A DNA stretch of 6,302 bases from an uncultured cyanobacterium (GTDB lineage: Bacteria > Cyanobacteriota > Cyanobacteriia > CACIAM-69d). The notes below the pieces were generated by a model, which ran no database searches, was not told the origin of the DNA, and was given only the letters and a program-made list of their open reading frames with translations. Shown in pieces: positions 1-6,302 of this stretch (its first letter is position 1; every line of letters begins with the position of its first letter). A program made the position numbers and the translations under genes. The stretch covers positions 1 through 6,302 of the forward strand of contig CALCTI010000051.1 in NCBI GenBank assembly GCA_937894105.1, read 5' to 3'.

Positions 1-1403
1 CCCTCCTGGTACAGATTAAAGAGCGCCTTATTCATGGTGATCATGCCGTCAAAATCTGACTGCAACATAACCTGGTTAATTTCATCCATCTGCCCCTTAA
101 CGATGTATTCCTTAATGGCATCGGTGGCAATCAGGATGTCGTGGTAAGCCGCTCGCTTGCCGTCCGTAGTCTTGCACAACCCTTGGGCAACAATAGACAC
201 CAACGACTCCGCCAGGCTGACCCGCACCGCATCGTGTTCATTGGGGGGGAACATTCCCAAAATCCGCTCAATGGTTTTAATGGCGCTGTTGGTGTGGAGG
301 GTTCCTGCCACCAGGTGACCGGTGGACGCAGCTTTTAGGGCAATTTTCATGGTTTCCGCATCACGGATTTCACCCACCAGCATAATGTCCGGATCTTGGC
401 GCAGGGCTCCTTTCAGGGCGTTGAAAAATTTCAGGGTGTGCCGTCCCACTTCCCGATGTTTAATCAGCGCCTTCTGACTTTTGTGGACAAATTCCACCGG
501 ATCTTCAATGGTGATGATGTGCTTGTTTTGGCTTTTGTTGATGTAGTCAAACATCGCAGCCATGGTGGTGGACTTACCCGAGCCGGTGGGTCCGGTAACC
601 AACACTAAGCCTTTGTGGTAGTGGCAAATATCGCGCAAAACAGGGGGAAGCAGGAGCTGTTCCATGGTGAGGATTTCAGATCCAATTAAACGCAGCACCA
701 TTGCCGGTCCTGCTAACGAGTCAAAGATATTGATCCGAATGCGCACAAAGCCTAGGTCGGCAGCACCGTCAAAGTCTAGATTTTCCTGAAAGTCGCGGAT
801 TTCCCGATCCGTTAGGATTTCCTGGAGCCAGCTCATAAAGGTGTCCAGATCCGTTACCGGGTATTCCCGAGGCACTAGGTCGCCGCGATCGCGAAAGCGA
901 GGTACCTCATTAACCCCCACGTGCAAGTCGGAGAAGCCATTTTCTTCTGCCAATTTCACCAACTCTCGCAGGGCAGGCTGTCGGGGGGACGGACTTCGCT
1001 TGGTAATTGCGGGCGGCGGCAGCATCATTACCGGAGCCGCTGAGTGGGGCGACGACACCTGCATCACCTGAGGCTGGGGAGCCGACGGCGGCTGAATAAC
1101 AGGGGAAGCAGGGGCAGTGATGGGAGGGGGCATCATCACAGGCCCCGTTGGAATATTGCTTGCACCGCCCACAGGCATGGTGGCCGTTTGGGTTGCCTCA
1201 TGGTCCCCTGCGGGAGGTTTGGGGGGAGCTTGGGGTGGCGGCGGCGCTATTTTTGGCGGCGGCGCTGTCATCGCGACCGTCTTGGCGTCCTGCATCGGTT
1301 GAGACTGGGGCGCCGACGCAGGGCGCGGCGGTGGCGGCGGCGGGGCCTGGCGCTGGGTACTGGGCGGCGGCGGCGGTGCAGGGGGGCGAGACGGATTAGC
1401 CAT
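1..1403 (-). CDS. pilT: PilT-family type IV pilus retraction ATPase with proline-rich N-terminal extension (3' end outside window)
   Basis: Hexameric secretion-type ATPase expected to power pilus retraction from the cytoplasmic side of the inner membrane. 467 codons are visible and the frame is still open at base 1; by family length a few tens of C-terminal residues are missing. Residues 1-143 are low complexity with about 48 prolines. The PilT core starts near A144 (SDLHVG, then RFRDRG). Walker A is GPTGSGKST at 271-279 (K277), the Asp box is TIEDPVEF (E300, D301), Walker B is MLVGEIRD (E345) and the His box is TGHLVAGTLHT (H363, H370). In place of the PilT AIRNLIRE-type motif there is AIKEYI at 429-434. 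The start is the first ATG after an in-frame TGA 72 bases upstream and has an AAAGGA site. The gene begins a transcription unit with no pilB directly upstream, unlike the usual pilB-pilT-pilC cluster. With the divergent C-terminal motif this suggests the cyanobacterial PilT2-type paralogue, whose Synechocystis relative is linked to phototaxis. PilT family is certain; the paralogue is inference. Confidence 0.93.
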   Translation of the reverse strand, partial: MANPSRPPAPPPPPSTQRQAPPPPPPRPASAPQSQPMQDAKTVAMTAPPPKIAPPPPQAPPKPPAGDHEATQTATMPVGGASNIPTGPVMMPPPITAPASPVIQPPSAPQPQVMQVSSPHSAAPVMMLPPPAITKRSPSPRQPALRELVKLAEENGFSDLHVGVNEVPRFRDRGDLVPREYPVTDLDTFMSWLQEILTDREIRDFQENLDFDGAADLGFVRIRINIFDSLAGPAMVLRLIGSEILTMEQLLLPPVLRDICHYHKGLVLVTGPTGSGKSTTMAAMFDYINKSQNKHIITIEDPVEFVHKSQKALIKHREVGRHTLKFFNALKGALRQDPDIMLVGEIRDAETMKIALKAASTGHLVAGTLHTNSAIKTIERILGMFPPNEHDAVRVSLAESLVSIVAQGLCKTTDGKRAAYHDILIATDAIKEYIVKGQMDEINQVMLQSDFDGMITMNKALFNLYQE

Positions 1404-1412
1404 GGGAGAGAT

Positions 1413-1418
1413 TCCTTT
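1413..1418 (-). promoter_or_regulatory. Ribosome binding site of the pilT-like gene
   Basis: AAAGGA on the minus strand lies 9 bases before the ATG at 1403. It supports that start and therefore translation of the whole proline-rich extension, rather than an internal start nearer the ATPase core. Confidence 0.6.
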
Positions 1419-1664
1419 GGTGGTGGCTCCTGAAAAGCAGATGCCGGTTACCGATAGATTAAAGGGATAGGGTCAACGGGGACAAGGGTGGAAAAGTTGG
1501 ATACCTTACCCCGTGGGGGGCAATCCGCTCCTCTTATTTAGTTATGCCCAGGCGGGGGGCAATAATCAACTCAAGTGAGGGGCTGGCAACGAAAGATACC
1601 CACACAAAACCGTCAGTTTAGAGGGTCTATAGAACATATTTTATTGGACGCTATTTTTTTAGTG

Positions 1665-1693
1665 TTATTTTTGCCCATTATTTTTTTCCCATT
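1665..1693 (+). repeat. Overlapping tandem AT-rich repeat, two units
   Basis: TTATTTTTGCCCATT (1665-1679) is followed, overlapping by TT, by TTATTTTTTTCCCATT (1678-1693). It sits in the AT-rich core of the divergent intergenic region. It could be replication slippage or part of a regulatory site; no known binding site is recognised. Confidence 0.5.
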
Positions 1694-1867
1694 GTTCATA
1701 TTCCTTGGTAACAATTAGGAGTCTTGTCTCGAAAGTTGCCCCTAGCCCCTGTACCGATCTTTAAGCATGGGGTCATAAAAAGACCTCGGCAACGTTTGCC
1801 AATTTTCCGTATTTTGTTGCTGACTCAAGAAGTCGGTGGGGTTGGCGATTGTGGAGGGCAATGGTTG

Positions 1868-1912
1868 TTAGTTGTGATCAATAGTGGTGGCCAATTAGTA
1901 GTGATCACCAGT
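1868..1912 (+). repeat. Imperfect 18-base direct repeat, 27-base period
   Basis: TTAGTTGTGATCAATAGT (1868-1885) and TTAGTAGTGATCACCAGT (1895-1912) match at 15 of 18 positions. The second copy contains the perfect palindrome GTGATCAC (1901-1908). The arrangement resembles paired sites for a dimeric regulator, but I recognise no specific regulator and chance is possible. Confidence 0.4.
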
Positions 1913-2048
1913 AGCAGCAGCCAATGTGACGATAAGCCCTTGGGATCTGCTCGGTGCATATCAGTGCCCCTCTGCTGATTCTGGTCAGATTTTTGGACAT
2001 AGTTTGGTGACTTTTGCCACTGAATAGTGCTTATCGAGACGGATTTTG

Positions 2049-2082
2049 CAATAAGTTTCTCGACAATTTTCTCAATAAGTTT
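2049..2082 (+). repeat. Short direct repeat CAATAAGTTT, 24-base period
   Basis: CAATAAGTTT occurs exactly at 2049-2058 and 2073-2082, with similar bases after each copy. It lies about 160-200 bases upstream of the SagB-like gene. Function is unknown. Confidence 0.4.
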
Positions 2083-2113
2083 TCTATTGGCAAAGTTTTT
2101 TGGGGATTGCCTG

Positions 2114-2129
2114 CCACGGTTAACGGTGG
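2114..2129. promoter_or_regulatory. Near-perfect 16-base palindrome, possible operator
   Basis: CCACGGTTAACGGTGG is symmetric except for one mismatched pair (positions 5 and 12), centred on TTAA, about 115 bases before the SagB-like start. The symmetry fits a dimeric DNA-binding protein. I do not recognise it as the site of any named cyanobacterial regulator, so an operator role is only a possibility. Confidence 0.3.
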
Positions 2130-2235
2130 GGACACAACAGGCGCTGGGGGTTGGTAATGTGGGTTGAGGTGGGGGTATGAATATTTAAATTGATGTGGAG
2201 ACCGCTGTTTGGTCAACAATCAAGATTGAGATATT

Positions 2236-2239
2236 GAGG
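2236..2239 (+). promoter_or_regulatory. Ribosome binding site of the SagB-like gene
   Basis: GAGG lies 5 bases before the ATG at 2245. An in-frame TGA at 2227-2229 rules out any start further upstream, so this weak site and the ATG belong together. Confidence 0.55.
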
Positions 2240-2244
2240 TTGCT

Positions 2245-3933
2245 ATGGCTGGTTCCTGGTCTTCGTTTGCTCATCTGTATCACCAACGAACAAAGTATGA
2301 CCCTAAAACCCTGGCGACCCAGGGGCGATCGCTCAATTGGGACCGTCAACCGAGCAGCTATAAGCACTATCCTGGTGGACCAACTTACGATTTACGTCCG
2401 TATTTAGCGCCGCCCCCGCGGGATATGTCGCCAGCGGATCAGAACAAGTCGGCTAATCAGGAGTTGTTGGCGCGGCAGTTTTTTGAATCCTCGGGTCAAC
2501 CGTCGTTGCAGGGGGAGCAAAGTGCGGAGTCTCGGCAGTTTTGGCTGCGACTGTCGCGGTTGCTGCGGGGAATGTATGGAATGACGGCGCGGGTGCCTCG
2601 TTATAATTTGGTGCTGCGATCGGCTCCGTCGGCGGGGGGGCTGTATCCCACGGAAGTATATGTGTTGTCCCGGGGCACGTTGGAGTTGCCGGCGGGGATT
2701 TATAACTATCAGGCGCGGTCCCATGGATTAGTGCGCTGTGATGAGGAGCCGGGCTTTGGGGCGGATGGATGGACTCAGCTACGGGAGGCGTGTTTCTGGC
2801 ATCCGGCGTTGGATGAGACTCAGTTAGCGATCGCCACAACGGCCATTTTTTTCCGATCCGTGTGGCGCTATGAAGATCGAGGGTATCGGCGCATTTGTCT
2901 CGATACGGGGCATGTGTTGGGAAATTTGGAGTTGGCGGCGGCGCTGACGGATTTTCGCCCCCATTGTTTGGGCACCTTTGACGATGAAGCGGTGGATCAT
3001 CTACTGGGGTTAGACCGGGAGGCGGAGGGGACGTTGGTGATCGCCGCTTTGGCTGATTTGCAAAACCAGTCCCAATATTTACCCCTAACGCCGACGGCGC
3101 TGCCGATGCCGGTGCATTCAACGACTGAGAAAGATGGGGCCCTCGCGGAGGGGGAACTGTGGCGGGAATTACACCAGCGATCCTGTTGGCTAGCGGGGTC
3201 AACCCATGGGGCAGCCCACGGAGCGACGCCGAAAAAAGCGGAAATTTATGGGCGATCGCGGGTGCTGACGGAGGCGGCTCAGCCGGGGAAGGATAAGTAC
3301 AATTTTCCCTTTGGCGATCGCCATCGGGTTACGGCATCACCGCTGATGTGGGGTAAGGATTTAATTGGGCTAGAGCATACGATCTTGACCCGGCGCTCCA
3401 CGCGGAAATATACGGGTACGCCCATTAGTTCCGAGCAGCTTTTTGCCCTGTTGCAGTTTACCTATCAGCCCCAGCGCTACGTGGAACAGGGGCTGGATTC
3501 TTATCCCGATTATTTTGCCCTGGATGCGGTAGAAACCTTTGTGGCGATTACGGCGGTGGATGGGCTGGAGCCAGGGTGTTATTACTATGCGCCCCATGCC
3601 CAGGAATTGCGGCAGATTCGTTTTAAGCAGTTTAAGGACGATTTGCATTACTTGGCGCTGTATCAGGATTTGGCGCGGGATGCGGCGGCAGTGGTGTTCC
3701 AAACGGCAAATCTGGGGCAGGCTATTGAAAAGTGGGGCGATCGCGCCTACCGATATTTGCATATGGACAGTGGGCACCTGGGACAGCGCCTGAGTTTGGC
3801 GGCGGAGCGGCTGGGGTTAGGCGCTAGCGGCATTGCGGGATTTTTTGATGACCAGGCGAATACGCTGCTGGATATTCCCTTGGATGAAGTGGTGCTATAT
3901 CTGACCACCCTGGGCGTGAAAAGCAGCGGTTAA
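2245..3933 (+). CDS. Tandem-domain SagB-type dehydrogenase (nitroreductase fold, FMN-dependent)
   Basis: 562 residues with two copies of the SagB/nitroreductase fold. The N-terminus has the SagB-like lead-in LYHQRTKYD, then YKHYPGG. Domain 1 (about 70-275) has SAPSAGGLYPTEVYV (126-140), GIYNY (151-155) and YRRICLDTGHVLGN (214-227). A linker of about 100 residues follows. Domain 2 (about 376-560) has RRSTRKY (383-389), GCYYY (444-448) and GDRAYRYLHMDSGHLGQ (498-514). SagB proteins are best known for oxidising azolines to azoles in RiPP toxins such as streptolysin S; others are stand-alone with unknown substrates. No precursor peptide or cyclodehydratase is visible here, so the substrate is not assigned. 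Domain 1 lacks the RRSxR motif and domain 2 lacks the SAGGLYP motif (see findings). Most likely a soluble cytoplasmic oxidoreductase: no signal peptide or membrane segment is seen. Five HIP1 sites lie within it, so base composition looks native. The start is fixed by an upstream in-frame stop. Confidence 0.88.
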   Translation: MAGSWSSFAHLYHQRTKYDPKTLATQGRSLNWDRQPSSYKHYPGGPTYDLRPYLAPPPRDMSPADQNKSANQELLARQFFESSGQPSLQGEQSAESRQFWLRLSRLLRGMYGMTARVPRYNLVLRSAPSAGGLYPTEVYVLSRGTLELPAGIYNYQARSHGLVRCDEEPGFGADGWTQLREACFWHPALDETQLAIATTAIFFRSVWRYEDRGYRRICLDTGHVLGNLELAAALTDFRPHCLGTFDDEAVDHLLGLDREAEGTLVIAALADLQNQSQYLPLTPTALPMPVHSTTEKDGALAEGELWRELHQRSCWLAGSTHGAAHGATPKKAEIYGRSRVLTEAAQPGKDKYNFPFGDRHRVTASPLMWGKDLIGLEHTILTRRSTRKYTGTPISSEQLFALLQFTYQPQRYVEQGLDSYPDYFALDAVETFVAITAVDGLEPGCYYYAPHAQELRQIRFKQFKDDLHYLALYQDLARDAAAVVFQTANLGQAIEKWGDRAYRYLHMDSGHLGQRLSLAAERLGLGASGIAGFFDDQANTLLDIPLDEVVLYLTTLGVKSSG

Positions 3934-3935
3934 TC

Positions 3936-3955
3936 GGGTTACGGTAATGCCCTTT
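3936..3955 (+). terminator. Weak hairpin after the SagB-like gene, possible terminator
   Basis: GGGTTAC-G-GTAATGCCC (3936-3952) can pair GGG with CCC and TTAC with GTAA, with a 2-base bulge and a very small loop, followed by only three T. It sits just past the stop codon where a terminator would be expected, but the stem is short and the T tract poor, so this is tentative. Confidence 0.2.
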
Positions 3956-3987
3956 AAAGTCTCGATTTGGCGTTGCTGAATGGTGAC

Positions 3988-4233
3988 ATGTTTTCGCAAA
4001 ATTCCGAACGAGTCTTTGACGCTTTTGGCAATCAATTCATAGCTCAATTCAACAACGCCCTCGATTTTACCGACGGCATTGATAGGTTCTTGCTGGAATC
4101 AACCCTGACTTTTAAACAATTGACTCTCGAAGCCTCGGGCAATTCCACAGCCATTAAATTGGGCGATGAGCTGTTGGTGATGGTATTTGAGGTGAAGTGA
4201 TCGCTATTGAACGCTTCTGACTTTGCACCGTTG
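3988..4233 (+). pseudogene. Remnant of an RTX/haemolysin-type calcium-binding protein C-terminus
   Basis: From ATG 3988 this frame reads 70 residues to a TGA at 4198-4200. The segment LDFTDGIDRFLLES, LTFKQLTLEASGN, TAIKLGDELLVMV matches the pattern that closes cyanobacterial RTX-type calcium-binding proteins (DF..G.DR..L, LTF.QL.L, GN.T.I..G.ELL). Past the TGA the same frame continues as SLLNASDFAPL, which is again typical of the family's extreme C-terminus, so the stop appears to interrupt a formerly continuous frame. No glycine-rich GGxGxD repeats remain upstream and the frame closes at TAA 3955-3957, so most of the protein is gone. Such proteins are normally exported by type I secretion through a C-terminal signal. 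It could instead be a short expressed ORF, but there is no clear ribosome site and the truncated module makes that unlikely. Family assignment is by recalled pattern, not alignment. Confidence 0.6.
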
Positions 4234-4291
4234 GAACGATACTGGTATTGGATTTCAATTTTATTTAGAATTTCCACTAGCTACTCATTCC

Positions 4292-4296
4292 AGGGA
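4292..4296 (+). promoter_or_regulatory. Ribosome binding site of the beta-helix protein gene
   Basis: AGGGA lies 5 bases before ATG 4302. An in-frame TAG 24 bases upstream of the ATG makes this the first possible start, which confirms that the protein has no longer N-terminus and hence no classical signal peptide. Confidence 0.5.
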
Positions 4297-4301
4297 TTCC
4301 T

Positions 4302-6302
<2,001 letters not shown>

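Larger units (their letters stand above)
1404..2244. other. Divergent intergenic region, no convincing gene
   Basis: This 841-base stretch separates the starts of two divergently oriented genes, so it should hold both promoters. The centre (about 1621-1720) is strongly AT-rich with several T runs, unlike the flanking genes, and is the likeliest promoter area. I found no -35/-10 pair on either strand good enough to annotate. Short repeats are listed separately. The 10-mer GGGGGGCAAT occurs exactly at 1515-1524 and again at 1554-1563. Open frames here are short, begin with weak starts and give low-complexity proteins that I do not recognise. A small RNA cannot be excluded. Confidence 0.6.

Noticed and set aside
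1044..1433. 129-codon plus-strand frame, Arg/Gly-rich
   Set aside because: It is the complement of the proline-rich coding region of the pilT-like gene; the composition is explained by reading CCG runs in reverse.
1724..1978. 84-codon plus-strand frame in the divergent intergenic region
   Set aside because: It starts at TTG with no convincing ribosome site, gives an unfamiliar low-complexity protein, and its internal VVI repeat is simply the 27-base DNA repeat noted separately.
1868..2082. Direct repeats as a possible CRISPR array
   Set aside because: Only two imperfect copies of each, periods too short, and no spacers or cas genes.
2031..2219. 62-codon minus-strand frame upstream of the SagB-like gene
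   Set aside because: Short, low-complexity, no recognisable motif and no clear ribosome site.
2453..3202. 249-codon minus-strand frame
   Set aside because: It is fully antisense to the SagB-like gene, which has clear family motifs; the protein is Pro/Thr-rich with no recognisable domain, as expected of a shadow frame in GC-rich DNA.
4223..4251. TTGCAC, 17 bases, TATTGG as a promoter for the beta-helix gene
   Set aside because: Each hexamer matches only three of six consensus bases, which is no better than expected by chance.

Overview
The window reads as DNA from a cyanobacterium. Twelve exact copies of the palindrome GCGATCGC (HIP1, the octamer over-represented in many cyanobacterial genomes) occur in about 6.25 kb of real sequence, and all three intact genes have good matches in cyanobacterial biology. 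The species cannot be named from this sequence. The last 51 bases are an unbroken run of G, which looks like a sequencing or assembly artefact at a contig end, so real sequence probably stops near 6251.

Layout, left to right. (1) 1-1403, minus strand, 3' end cut by the window: a PilT-family type IV pilus retraction ATPase carrying an unusual proline-rich N-terminal extension of about 143 residues. (2) 1404-2244: an 841-base divergent intergenic region with an AT-rich core, short direct repeats and a near-perfect palindrome; I see no convincing gene in it. (3) 2245-3933, plus strand: a 562-residue protein with two fused nitroreductase-fold domains of the SagB dehydrogenase type. (4) 3934-4301: about 370 bases holding the remains of an RTX/haemolysin-type calcium-binding C-terminal module, interrupted by an in-frame TGA. 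(5) 4302 to the end, plus strand, 3' end missing: a large surface or secreted protein with a right-handed beta-helix, a choice-of-anchor Q module, two choice-of-anchor D modules and a proline-rich linker, which then runs into the poly-G tract.

The three genes do not form an obvious pathway. PilT acts at the inner-membrane base of the type IV pilus, the SagB-like protein is probably a cytoplasmic FMN oxidoreductase of unknown substrate, and the beta-helix protein is probably exported. The RTX-type remnant immediately before a signal-peptide-less beta-helix gene suggests, by inference, a locus that once held more than one type I-exported protein. The most interesting signal is in the SagB-like protein: the first domain keeps one half of the nitroreductase flavin-site motifs and the second domain keeps the other half, as expected if the fused protein is an internal pseudodimer with a single working FMN site. 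No RiPP precursor, cyclodehydratase, CRISPR array, tRNA, rRNA or transposase was seen.
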